Assembly (NCBI GenBank): GCA_964367935.1
Contig: CAYIYZ010000001.1
Span: 62,001-126,000, forward strand
Reading direction: 5' to 3'
DNA length: 64,000 nt
Origin: Scatomorpha sp964367935
Lineage (GTDB): Bacteria > Bacillota > Clostridia > Oscillospirales > Oscillospiraceae
Each line of letters begins with the position of its first letter. Positions within the stretch are counted from its first letter, which is position 1. The translations under genes were made by a program, and so were the position numbers. The notes under the pieces were generated by a model. It saw nothing but the letters and a program-made list of their open reading frames with translations. It was not told the origin of the DNA and did not search any database. This document shows, piece by piece, positions 23,249 through 31,287 of the stretch.

Positions 23249-25942
23249 ATGGCTACAAATAACAATAACTCACAAAAGAAAGCGCCCTCGAGTAGTTCGA
23301 CGGCGAAGAAAACTACGTCCGCAAGCAGTACCGCAAAATCCGGCACCGCTAAGTCTACGCCTGCGAAAAAGACAAGCGTGACGAAAAAGAAACAGGCATC
23401 GCCCGTAAGGCGTGAAATCATTGCCGGCGTTTTTGCCTTCCTTGCAATTCTCTCTACGCTCGCTCTTTTTGGCGTGGACGCCCTGTTCATTAACATACTC
23501 GGCGCCGCTATAAAAGGGCTGTTCGGTTGGGGTATCATTGCCCTGCCCTTATCGCTTGTGTTGGCAGCTTGGGTGCTCGGTTTCCACAAGGGCAGACCTG
23601 TTATTTTGCGCAGCGTGACAGCTCTTTTGCTACCCGTATTCTTTGGCGCCCTCGCTCACCTTTTGTTCCGTGTCGGAGAGTATGGCGCAGATGTGGGCTT
23701 CACACAACTTGTGGGTCATTTGTACACGGACGGCAGAGCTATGATAGGCGGCGGTGTTATCTGCGGACTGCTCGCCATGCTCTTTGAATATACGCTGAGT
23801 ATCTACGGTGCTTTTCCGCTCATCTTACTTGCTCTTATCATATCCCTTATGATTAGCATGAGCGTTAGCCTCTCACAAATTGCGGATTGGTTTCGCAGTA
23901 TACCTCGCAAGGAGCGTGTGCCCAAGCAAAAAAAGCCGAAAAAGCTTAAGCCTGAGCCTGCCCCCGATGATTTAGACTTCATTCCGCCACCCACGGCAAG
24001 TGAAAAGAGAGCAAAAAAGCGTGAGCGTGCACGTGACGTGCACGTTGACGACTTTCCCGATATGGACGAAATCTGGGGCAGTGAAAACGGCAGTAATCGC
24101 ATAGACTACTCCCGTGAACACCACGTCGATAACGACGTTCTCGACGACCTTGAACCGCCATTTATGCCCATCGTACCGCCTATAGTTCCACCTGTGGCAG
24201 CTCCCGTTGCTCCGCCCGTAGTGCAAAACACGGCTCCGCTCTACGCCCCCGAGGGCGCTCAGGACTTCTCACGCCCGAACCCCAAGCAGGCGAAGGCCGA
24301 TCTTGAAGTTGCTAAGGCAGAGGTTTTGGAGGAGCTAGACCGAGCCGCAGAGCTTACGCCCGAATACAGCTTTCCGCCCATAGACCTACTCCGTAAGGGT
24401 CACGCCTCCTCTGTCGACGGCACTGAGGAGATTGCAATGAATCGTCAGAGGCTCGAGCTTGCCATAAAGAGCTTTGGCGTGGCGGCAAATGTCGTGGGTG
24501 TCACACGAGGTCCCACCGTCACACGCTATGACCTTGAGCTTGATGTTGGTGTTAAGCTTAACAAGCTCCTTAATCTCTCGGGCGACTTAGCGCTCGCTCT
24601 CGGCGTCACGAGTGTGCGTATTGCGCCTATTCCCGACAAAATCTCCACCGTCGGCGTAGAAGTACCAAACAAACTTGTCAGCATTGTATATCTGCGTGAA
24701 ATCGTGGATTCAGCCGCCTTTAACAACGCTCCGTCCAAATTGAGCTTCGCCATAGGTAAGGACATTGGCGGTGCCGGTGTTATCGGTAATATCGCAAAGC
24801 TTCCACATATGCTCATCGCCGGTACCACAGGTAGCGGTAAGTCTGTATGCGTCAATTCTCTACTGCTCAGCCTACTCTACAAGAGTAGCCCCGAGGAGCT
24901 CCGTTTTATCATGATTGACCCGAAAATGGTCGAATTAGGCATATATAATGGTATACCGCACCTCTTTGTACCTGTTGTCACCGATCCTAAAAAGGCGGCA
25001 GGCGCTCTGCAGTGGGCGGTCATAGAGATGCTCAAGCGCTACAGATTGTTTTCAGAATGCGGTGTGCGTGACCTCGCAGGCTATAACGCCTACCAAAAGC
25101 GTACAGGTGGCGAAACCATGCCGCAGATCGTTATAGTCGTGGACGAGCTCGCCGACCTCATGCTCTGTGCGGCAAAAGAAGTCGAAGAGAGCATATGCCG
25201 TGTAGCACAGATGGGTAGGGCAAGCGGTATGCACCTTATCATAGCCACACAGAGACCCTCGGCAGACGTTATTACGGGTCTCATGAAGGCGAACATCCCC
25301 AGCCGTATTGCATTTGCAGTATCCTCCGCCTTGGAGTCACGCATCATACTTGATACTCAGGGTGCGGAAAAGCTCGTCGGCATGGGCGACATGCTCTACT
25401 ACCCCTTGGGTAGCGGTAAACCTCAGCGTGTACAGGGCGCTTTCGTATCAGACGAGGAGCGCGAGGATATAATAAACCACATTAAAAGTCACAGCTCGGC
25501 AAGTTACAGCGACGAAATTCTCGAGCAAATCGAAAAGGCTGCCGAACCGAAGAAAAGCGGCGGAAAGTCCTCGGATCACTCAGAGGACGACGCCATGTTC
25601 GGCGCCGACGCGGACGAGCTGTTCCCGAAAGCGGTCGAGGCACTTCTCGACACAAATCAGGCGTCGGTCTCCATGCTACAGCGCAGACTGAAAATCGGCT
25701 TCTCAAGAGCAGGACGACTCATAGATCAGCTCGAAGAACAAGGCATAGTCGGGCCGCCGGAAGGCTCTAAGCCCCGTCGCCTACTCATCACTCGAGCGCA
25801 ATGGCAGGAGCGACTCATGGCACACAGCGGTGATAGCTCTGCAGTTGTCGAAGATTACTCGGATATGCACATGCATGACGATACTCCGCCCTTCGATATG
25901 GCGGAGTACGAAGACGAAGAAAGATATGACGAGGGGTACTAA
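23249..25942 (+). CDS. ftsK: DNA translocase FtsK/SpoIIIE
   Basis: 897 residues. A Lys/Ser/Thr-rich basic N-terminus (1-50) is followed by four to five membrane segments (about 52-205), a charged and Pro-rich linker (about 210-380), and the RecA-like motor with Walker A IAGTTGSGKSV near 522-532 and Walker B VIVVDELADL near 628-637. The C-terminal winged-helix gamma domain (about 795-855) carries SMLQRRLKIGFSRAGRLID for reading KOPS/SRS sites. It pumps chromosome DNA through the division septum. The name could equally be spoIIIE if the organism sporulates, which this window cannot tell. The mrnC ATG follows its stop directly. Confidence 0.95.
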   Translation: MATNNNNSQKKAPSSSSTAKKTTSASSTAKSGTAKSTPAKKTSVTKKKQASPVRREIIAGVFAFLAILSTLALFGVDALFINILGAAIKGLFGWGIIALPLSLVLAAWVLGFHKGRPVILRSVTALLLPVFFGALAHLLFRVGEYGADVGFTQLVGHLYTDGRAMIGGGVICGLLAMLFEYTLSIYGAFPLILLALIISLMISMSVSLSQIADWFRSIPRKERVPKQKKPKKLKPEPAPDDLDFIPPPTASEKRAKKRERARDVHVDDFPDMDEIWGSENGSNRIDYSREHHVDNDVLDDLEPPFMPIVPPIVPPVAAPVAPPVVQNTAPLYAPEGAQDFSRPNPKQAKADLEVAKAEVLEELDRAAELTPEYSFPPIDLLRKGHASSVDGTEEIAMNRQRLELAIKSFGVAANVVGVTRGPTVTRYDLELDVGVKLNKLLNLSGDLALALGVTSVRIAPIPDKISTVGVEVPNKLVSIVYLREIVDSAAFNNAPSKLSFAIGKDIGGAGVIGNIAKLPHMLIAGTTGSGKSVCVNSLLLSLLYKSSPEELRFIMIDPKMVELGIYNGIPHLFVPVVTDPKKAAGALQWAVIEMLKRYRLFSECGVRDLAGYNAYQKRTGGETMPQIVIVVDELADLMLCAAKEVEESICRVAQMGRASGMHLIIATQRPSADVITGLMKANIPSRIAFAVSSALESRIILDTQGAEKLVGMGDMLYYPLGSGKPQRVQGAFVSDEEREDIINHIKSHSSASYSDEILEQIEKAAEPKKSGGKSSDHSEDDAMFGADADELFPKAVEALLDTNQASVSMLQRRLKIGFSRAGRLIDQLEEQGIVGPPEGSKPRRLLITRAQWQERLMAHSGDSSAVVEDYSDMHMHDDTPPFDMAEYEDEERYDEGY

Positions 25943-26335
25943 ATGGGAGAAGATACGGCAAGAGGTATGAGTGTTTTAGGCCTTGCACACGTTGGCGATG
26001 CGGTGTACGAGCTTTTAGTGCGCACAAGGCTATGCGAGTTGGGCTACACCGGTGCGGCAAAGCTACATAGAGAGACAGTCGCAAAGGTAAATGCTGTGGC
26101 ACAGGCTAAAGTGGTAGCTAAGTTGCTTCCGCATTTGACGGAAGCGGAGCGTGCGGTGTTCAGACGTGGGAGGAATACTCAGGTAAACTCCGTGCCGAGA
26201 GGTGCGCCTAAGGCGGACTACCACGCCGCCACCGGCCTCGAAGCTCTGTTCGGGCACCTTTACCTCTGCGGTGAGACGGAGCGTGTGCAGGAGCTTTTTG
26301 AGCTCGGCATGGAGGAAGCGGCGGAGCAGAATTAA
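25943..26335 (+). CDS. mrnC: Mini-ribonuclease III
   Basis: 130 residues, starting on the base after the ftsK stop. The RNase III catalytic core is recognisable (GLAHVGDAVYELLVRTRL near 13-30, with its acidic residue, and ATGLEALFGHLYL near 95-107), and there is no dsRNA-binding domain, as in B. subtilis MrnC. It matures the 23S rRNA ends. Usually it neighbours cysS; pairing with ftsK here is less common. The reverse family-2 repeat starts at its stop codon. Confidence 0.92.
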   Translation: MGEDTARGMSVLGLAHVGDAVYELLVRTRLCELGYTGAAKLHRETVAKVNAVAQAKVVAKLLPHLTEAERAVFRRGRNTQVNSVPRGAPKADYHAATGLEALFGHLYLCGETERVQELFELGMEEAAEQN

Positions 26336-26446
26336 AAGTTTTAATCAACTTTTTTCAAAAAGTTGCGGGGTCTTGGGGCGGTGCCCCAAGTCGCTTTTCG
26401 CAAAAAGCGAAATCCCCAAGGGGGTTCGGGGCATAGCCCCGACTAA
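26332..26446 (-). repeat. Family-2 dispersed hairpin repeat, inverted copy
   Basis: Reverse complement aligns with 23104-23218. Stems here read TCGGGGC/GCCCCGA, the conserved CGCTTTTTGCGAAAAGCG, CTTGGGGC/GCCCCAAG and CAACTTTTT/AAAAAGTTG. Adjacent stems differ from the other copy by paired changes. The left end overlaps the mrnC stop codon. Confidence 0.85.
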
Positions 26447-26640
26447 AAAATAGAAAAATAAAAAAATAGAAAAATAAAAAAATAGAAAACCCATTTTTCT
26501 TCGGAAAAATGGGTTCGGAGCGACGAGGGCGTCGCTCCCTACGGGTGCGGTGGGTTCGGAACGGTCAAGACCGTTCCCTACGAGCCGTGCGGAAGATTTT
26601 GGGACGGTCTTGACCGTTTCGAATATAGAGGAGGTCAAGG
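26447..26640. repeat. Tandem A/T repeat and three variable-stem hairpins
   Basis: 26445-26488 holds about 2.7 copies of a 16-base unit like AAAAAATAGAAAAATA. Then come CCCATTTTTC/GAAAAATGGG, GGAGCGACG/CGTCGCTCC plus CTACG, GGAACGGTC/GACCGTTCC plus CTACG, and GGACGGTC/GACCGTTTC. No gene is visible. AGGAGG at about 26629 serves the next gene. Confidence 0.7.
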
Positions 26641-26644
26641 CTTC

Positions 26645-28354
26645 ATGCCCATAGATTATGTTTTTACGGGTGCACTGTGCTCAGAGCTCGACAGAGCTCT
26701 GAAAGGTGCACGTATAGATAAAGTACAACAACCCTCACGAGATCTTCTCATCTTGAGCGTGTACACGAGTGAGGGTAATAAACGTCTGCTCCTGTCGGCA
26801 GGTGTGGGCACCGCTCGCCTTCACTTCACGCAGGAGCGTTATGAAAATCCCGAAACTCCGCCAATGTTTTGTATGCTTATGCGTAAGCACTTCGGTGGCG
26901 GACGTATAGAGAGCGTTGAGCGCTCTGAGGGCGAACGCATAGCTGAGATAAGCGTACTTACTCGTGACGAGCTGGGCGTGGAATCAAGGCGAAGGATTAT
27001 TATTGAATTATTGGGGCGCAGTTCCAATATAATCGCAGTTGACGAGACGGGTAGGATAACAGACTGTATAAGGCGTGCCGATTTCGGTGCAGATGCCTAT
27101 AGGAGTCTCATTCCCGGCATGATATATAAACTGCCGAAACCTCAGGAGAAGCCCGATTTTTGGGGCATCGCGCCCACAGAGCGCAGGGCGATATTAAAAG
27201 ATATTGACGAGGGTTCGGACTTGCAGAAAGCGCTGATGTCACGCTTTTCGGGACTGTCACCGCTCATAGCCGGCGAAATTTCGGCTCGTGCCGGTGGTCT
27301 GCGTGAAAATTTAGCGGCAGCGAGCGAGGCTATGTGTGAGAGCGTGGCGGCAGGTGAGTTTACACCTTGTCTTTTGGCAGAGGGCGACAAGCCACTCGAT
27401 TTTACCTTTATGCCTATAAGGCAGTACGGCGACAGAGTTGCACTCGCCGAATATGCTACATTTTCCGAGCTTTTGGATATCTACTACGCTCAGCGTGAGC
27501 GCGGCGAACTTATGCGACGTTTATCGGGCGATTTGGCGAGGTCATTGCGCACTTTGCGTGAGCGTCAGGCGAGAAAGTTATCCCGTCAGCGTCAGGAACT
27601 TATGCAGAGCGTCGACAGAGAGGATGTCAAGCGCCGTGCAGAGCTTATATCGGCTAATATTTGGCGTATGCAAAAGGGCGACAGCGTTCTCGTTTGCGAG
27701 GACTATTTCACCGAGGGCTCACCTCAAATCGAGATAAAGCTCGATGTACGTAAAAGTCCGCAGAAAAATGCCGCCTCCTTATTCAAGGAGTATAAGAAGG
27801 CGCAGGCTGCGGAAACGTACCTGACTGAGCTCATTGCAAAGGGCGAGGGAACTCTGCAATACTTAGAGAGCGTCTCCGATCTATTGGAAAGAGCAGAGGG
27901 CACAGCTGAGGTCGAAGAGATAAAAAGAGAGCTATCGGCGGCAGGTTTTTTAAAGCAGAAAACGAAATCTAAATCTAAAAAGCCTCCTAAGAGTGCCGGT
28001 CCTTTACGCTTCGTGTCAAGTACGGGCTTTGAGATACTCGTCGGACGCACAAACGCACAAAACGATGAATTGACCTTAAAGACAGCAAGGCGTACAGACA
28101 TTTGGCTACACACTAAGAGCGTGCACGGCTCGCATGTAATAATACGCACAGATGGCAAAGAGGTGGACGCCGACACCATAATTGAGGCTGCCGAACTCGC
28201 TGTCTATTACTCTCAGGCACGCGATGGCGGCAAGACGGAGGTCGATTATACTCAAGTGCGCAATGTGAAGAAGCCCTCGGGCGCATTGCCCGGCATGGTA
28301 ATATATACAGATTATAAGAGTGTAAACGTGGAAAGCAAAAGCAAAAACCTATAA
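26645..28354 (+). CDS. rqcH: RqcH / NFACT family ribosome quality control factor
   Basis: 569 residues. The NFACT-N domain (about 1-180) includes the conserved MLMRKHFGGGRIESVERSEG region near 77-96; a helix-hairpin and coiled-coil middle spans about 200-430; NFACT-R near 450-560 shows TDIWLHTKSVHGSHVIIRT. The protein binds stalled 50S subunits and adds C-terminal alanine tails; older annotations call it fibronectin-binding protein A. Some NFACT-N glycosylase residues cannot be checked by eye. It is monocistronic, with repeats upstream and a promoter for another operon downstream. Confidence 0.92.
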   Translation: MPIDYVFTGALCSELDRALKGARIDKVQQPSRDLLILSVYTSEGNKRLLLSAGVGTARLHFTQERYENPETPPMFCMLMRKHFGGGRIESVERSEGERIAEISVLTRDELGVESRRRIIIELLGRSSNIIAVDETGRITDCIRRADFGADAYRSLIPGMIYKLPKPQEKPDFWGIAPTERRAILKDIDEGSDLQKALMSRFSGLSPLIAGEISARAGGLRENLAAASEAMCESVAAGEFTPCLLAEGDKPLDFTFMPIRQYGDRVALAEYATFSELLDIYYAQRERGELMRRLSGDLARSLRTLRERQARKLSRQRQELMQSVDREDVKRRAELISANIWRMQKGDSVLVCEDYFTEGSPQIEIKLDVRKSPQKNAASLFKEYKKAQAAETYLTELIAKGEGTLQYLESVSDLLERAEGTAEVEEIKRELSAAGFLKQKTKSKSKKPPKSAGPLRFVSSTGFEILVGRTNAQNDELTLKTARRTDIWLHTKSVHGSHVIIRTDGKEVDADTIIEAAELAVYYSQARDGGKTEVDYTQVRNVKKPSGALPGMVIYTDYKSVNVESKSKNL

Positions 28355-28390
28355 TTTGCTCGAAACACATGAATATTTATGCTGAAAACA

Positions 28391-28419
28391 TTGACATTTC
28401 TTATGGTATGTGGTAATAT
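28391..28419 (+). promoter_or_regulatory. Promoter of the amino acid ABC transporter operon
   Basis: TTGACA (28391-28396) and TAATAT (28414-28419) with a 17-base spacer, about 50 bases before the start codon. Confidence 0.75.
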
Positions 28420-28469
28420 TACCGAACAACGATAGGATGACGTTGACATTGATGAAAAGAGGAAGAGAA

Positions 28470-29339
28470 ATGAAAAAATTAATAGCACTGAGCCTTGCGC
28501 TCATAATGGTATTCGCACTTGCTGCCTGCGGTGGCGACGAGGCACCTGCAGAGTCTGCAGCGCCTGCCGAAAGTGAAGCTCCTGTAGAGAGCGCAGCACC
28601 CGCTGAGAGCGATGCTCCCGCCGAAGGTGGCGACGACATGGCGTTCACAACAGCTGTCGAGGGTCAGCTCACAATGGCAACTAACGCAGCTTTCCCCCCG
28701 TACGAGTACTACGAGGGTGACTCTATAGTCGGTATCGACGCTGAGATAGCTGCTGCTATAGCTGAGAAGCTCGGCTTGGAGCTCGTTATTGACGATATGG
28801 AGTTCGGCTCCATCATAAACGCTGTTACGACGGGTAAGGCTGATGTCGGACTTGCGGGCATGACAGTAACACCGGAGCGTGAAGAGTCCGTAAACTTCTC
28901 CACAAGCTACGCAACGGGCGTGCAGGTTATCATCGTTAAGGAAGGCAGCGCAATAACAACGGTTGACGATCTGTTTGATGTCGGCGGTTACACCATAGGC
29001 GTTCAGATGAACACGACAGGTGACCTCTACACCACTTGGGATCTCGAGGATGCTGGTCTTGCCACTATCGACCGTTACAGCAGGGGTGCTGACGCTGTTT
29101 TGGCACTGACTACAGACAAGGTTGACTGTGTTGTTATAGACAACGAGCCTGCAAAGGTGTTCGTAGAGCAGAACGAGGGTCTCATGATCCTTGAGACAGA
29201 GTACATAACTGAGGAGTACGCCATAGCGATGAGCAAGGACAACGAGGCACTTTACAATGCGGTTAACGGTGCACTTGACGAGCTTATAGCTGACGGTACC
29301 GTTGATGCGATAATTGCTAAGTACATCACAAGCGAGTAA
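28470..29339 (+). CDS. Polar amino acid ABC transporter, substrate-binding lipoprotein
   Basis: 289 residues from ATG 28470, preceded by AGAGGAAG; the longer frame upstream lacks a ribosome site and lies on the promoter. A lipoprotein signal ends in LAACGG with the lipidated cysteine near residue 19, then an Ala/Glu/Pro/Ser-rich spacer (20-52). The SBP_bac_3 domain shows NAAFPPYEYYEGDSIVGIDAEI and DVGLAGMTVTPEREES, typical of family 3 proteins. The ligand is a polar amino acid, not further defined. An intercistronic hairpin follows. Confidence 0.9.
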   Translation: MKKLIALSLALIMVFALAACGGDEAPAESAAPAESEAPVESAAPAESDAPAEGGDDMAFTTAVEGQLTMATNAAFPPYEYYEGDSIVGIDAEIAAAIAEKLGLELVIDDMEFGSIINAVTTGKADVGLAGMTVTPEREESVNFSTSYATGVQVIIVKEGSAITTVDDLFDVGGYTIGVQMNTTGDLYTTWDLEDAGLATIDRYSRGADAVLALTTDKVDCVVIDNEPAKVFVEQNEGLMILETEYITEEYAIAMSKDNEALYNAVNGALDELIADGTVDAIIAKYITSE

Positions 29340-29353
29340 TTAAAAAAATAATG

Positions 29354-29383
29354 AACAAAGGCGGTAGAAATACCGCCTTTGTT
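29354..29383 (+). other. Intercistronic stem-loop between binding protein and permease genes
   Basis: AACAAAGGCGGTA pairs perfectly with TACCGCCTTTGTT around GAAA. It has no T run. It probably protects the abundant binding-protein mRNA and lowers permease expression. Confidence 0.75.
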
Positions 29384-29400
29384 GATGAAAGGTGAATACT

Positions 29401-30219
29401 ATGTTTCCTTCTCCCGAGAGCTTATGGCCCGATGTGGCGCCTGATTGGATAACTACTGTCGATCCCGTTGGCTTTGATGCTTTTATAAACGATGTGGCAT
29501 TTAATATCTACAAGTTCTTCCTGTATCAGGATCGCTATGAATTTTATTTGACGGGCATAAGCAACACGCTCATGCTTACGTTTTTTGCGCTTGTTATCGG
29601 TGTGATTTTGGGTATAATTATTGCGCTTACCCGTGTGACTTGGGACACAACAGGCGAAGATTTGCATGGTGCACCCCGTGTGATTTTACGTATAGCCAAT
29701 AAGATAGCGAAGATTTATCTCACCGTCATAAGAGGCACGCCCGTGGTCGTGCAGGTTATGATTATGTTCTTTGTCGTGTTTCGGACGAGTAGAAATCAGC
29801 TTATGGTTGGTGCTTTGGCCTTCGGCATAAACTCCGGTGCTTATGTGGCGGAGATAGTGCGTGGCGGCATTATGTCCGTGGACAAAGGTCAGATGGAGGC
29901 AGGGCGCAGTTTGGGATTCGGCTACATACCGACTATGCGTCACATTATACTACCGCAGGCGGTGAAGAACAGTCTGCCCTCCTTGGCAAATGAGTTTATC
30001 ACCTTACTTAAGGAGACCTCGGTCGTCGGCTACATAGGTCTGATGGATCTCACCTACGCCGGTAATGTAATAGGCGGTAACGCTTACAGCTACGCTGTGC
30101 CGCTCGGCACTGTCGCTATAGTTTACCTCTCCTTGGTTATGCTGTTCACTGCGCTTGTGGGACGTTTGGAGCGTCGCTTAAGCGCCGGAGATAAGAGGAC
30201 GGAGGTGCGTAGGGCATGA
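29401..30219 (+). CDS. Polar amino acid ABC transporter, permease
   Basis: 272 residues from ATG 29401, with AAGGTGA upstream (the GTG at 29392 lies within the ribosome site). An unusual 40-residue N-terminal stretch precedes the first membrane helix at about 45-70. A HisM-type domain follows with the EAA loop MEAGRSLGFGYIPTMRHIIL near 164-183 that docks on the ATPase. Five membrane segments fit a homodimeric permease. It overlaps the ATPase gene by four bases. Confidence 0.9.
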   Translation: MFPSPESLWPDVAPDWITTVDPVGFDAFINDVAFNIYKFFLYQDRYEFYLTGISNTLMLTFFALVIGVILGIIIALTRVTWDTTGEDLHGAPRVILRIANKIAKIYLTVIRGTPVVVQVMIMFFVVFRTSRNQLMVGALAFGINSGAYVAEIVRGGIMSVDKGQMEAGRSLGFGYIPTMRHIILPQAVKNSLPSLANEFITLLKETSVVGYIGLMDLTYAGNVIGGNAYSYAVPLGTVAIVYLSLVMLFTALVGRLERRLSAGDKRTEVRRA

Positions 30220-30965
30220 GTGATATGAACACTTTAATTAAGGTACAGGGTCTGCAGAAGCATTTCTTGGGCGGTACGATAAAGGCTCTCGACGGCGTAG
30301 ATGCTGAGATAAAAAGGGGCGAGGTAACAGTAATCATCGGGCCGTCCGGAAGCGGCAAGTCCACGCTTTTGCGTTGCCTTAACCTTTTGGAGAAGCCGAC
30401 GGCAGGGCATATTTTGCTCGACGGCGTGGATATAACCGACCCTAGGATAAATATCAATATACATAGGCAGAAGATGGGTATGGTGTTCCAGCACTTCAAC
30501 CTCTTTCCTAACATGACGGTGCTACGTAACATGACCTTAGCGCCCACGGAACTGCTTAAGCGTTCTAAGGCGGATGCCGAAGCTCAGGCAATGGCACTTT
30601 TGGAGCGTGTTGGTTTGGCGGATAGGGCAGGTTCGTATCCGGCGCAGTTATCGGGTGGACAGAAGCAGAGGGTGGCAATAGTGCGTGCTCTTTGCATGAA
30701 CCCCGAGGTCATGCTTTTTGACGAGCCTACGAGTGCGCTCGACCCCGAGATGGTCGGTGAGGTACTCGAAGTTATGAAGACGCTCGCCGCTGAGGGCACT
30801 ACTATGGTCGTCGTGACGCATGAGATGGGCTTTGCTCGTGAGGTTGGCAGTCATTTAATATTCATGGACGAGGGTAAGCTTGTTGAGGAGGGCGATCCTT
30901 CCGAGGTGTTCGCCGCACCCAAGAGCGACCGTTTGAAGGACTTTCTGCGGAAAGTACTGTCGTAA
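30216..30965 (+). CDS. glnQ: Polar amino acid ABC transporter, ATP-binding protein (GlnQ-like)
   Basis: 249 residues. Walker A GPSGSGKST near 41, Q-loop FQHFNLFPNMTV near 92, signature LSGGQKQR near 146, Walker B MLFDEPTSALD near 166 and switch histidine VVTHEMGFA near 200. The sequence follows the GlnQ/HisP branch. It powers the importer with the two upstream gene products. The symbol reflects family, not a proven glutamine substrate. Confidence 0.9.
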   Translation: MSDMNTLIKVQGLQKHFLGGTIKALDGVDAEIKRGEVTVIIGPSGSGKSTLLRCLNLLEKPTAGHILLDGVDITDPRININIHRQKMGMVFQHFNLFPNMTVLRNMTLAPTELLKRSKADAEAQAMALLERVGLADRAGSYPAQLSGGQKQRVAIVRALCMNPEVMLFDEPTSALDPEMVGEVLEVMKTLAAEGTTMVVVTHEMGFAREVGSHLIFMDEGKLVEEGDPSEVFAAPKSDRLKDFLRKVLS

Positions 30966-31014
30966 AGTGAAAATGATGAAAGTCGCAAAGCGACTTTTCC
31001 ACCAAAAAAGCAAA

Positions 31015-31107
31015 ACTTTTCCGCCGCAAGTGCGGCGTCACAAACGTTTTTGCAAAGCAAAAACTTTGATGCCGTCGGAATTCACTTCCGACGAGCAGAT
31101 TAAATAA
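31015..31107 (-). repeat. Family-3 dispersed hairpin repeat, inverted copy
   Basis: The reverse complement aligns with 4439-4531: the same flank TTATTTAATCTGCT, the same order of hairpins and the same GCCGCACTTGCGGC. The first stem (31073-31093) is CGTCGGAA/TTCCGACG here and AAGGCGAA/TTCGCCTT there, with nearly the same loop (GTGAA and ATGAA). An AAAGTCGC/GCGACTTT hairpin lies just outside at 30979-30998. Confidence 0.8.
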
Positions 31108-31119
31108 CTAACGGCTCCC

Positions 31120-31157
31120 AAAAAAAGAAGACACCCGTTGGGTGTCTTCTTTTTTTG
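31120..31157. terminator. Bidirectional terminator
   Basis: AAAAAAAGAAGACACCC pairs with GGGTGTCTTCTTTTTTT around GTT. It ends the ABC operon on the plus strand and tRNA-Val on the minus strand. Confidence 0.85.
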
Positions 31158-31232
31158 GTGGACGATACAGGACTTGAACCTGTGACCCTCCGCACGTCAA
31201 GCGGATGCTCATACCAGCTGAGCTAATCGTCC
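31156..31232 (-). tRNA. tRNA-Val (anticodon GAC)
   Basis: Minus strand: acceptor GGACGAT pairs with ATCGTCC. Anticodon stem TCCGC/GCGGA with loop TTGACGT, encoded CCA. It is 77 bases long, with a consensus promoter directly upstream. Confidence 0.94.
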
Positions 31233-31245
31233 GTCAGCAAAAGGT

Positions 31246-31274
31246 ATTATACACAAATATTAGACTCTTGTCAA
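31246..31274 (-). promoter_or_regulatory. Consensus promoter for tRNA-Val(GAC)
   Basis: Minus-strand TTGACA (31269-31274) and TATAAT (31246-31251) with a 17-base spacer. Confidence 0.85.
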
Positions 31275-31287
31275 TCCCTTTGCCGAA

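Noticed and set aside
26332..26638. Minus-strand frame of about 97 codons between mrnC and rqcH.
   Set aside because: It runs wholly through hairpin repeats and A/T tandem repeats.
28410..28469. Extended N-terminus of the amino acid binding protein.
   Set aside because: The extra codons overlap the promoter -10 region and would bury the lipoprotein signal; the ATG at 28470 has a proper ribosome site.
31156..31232. tRNA-Val(GAC) as the opposite attachment site.
   Set aside because: Its 3' end points away from the block and has no matching fragment near the portal gene.
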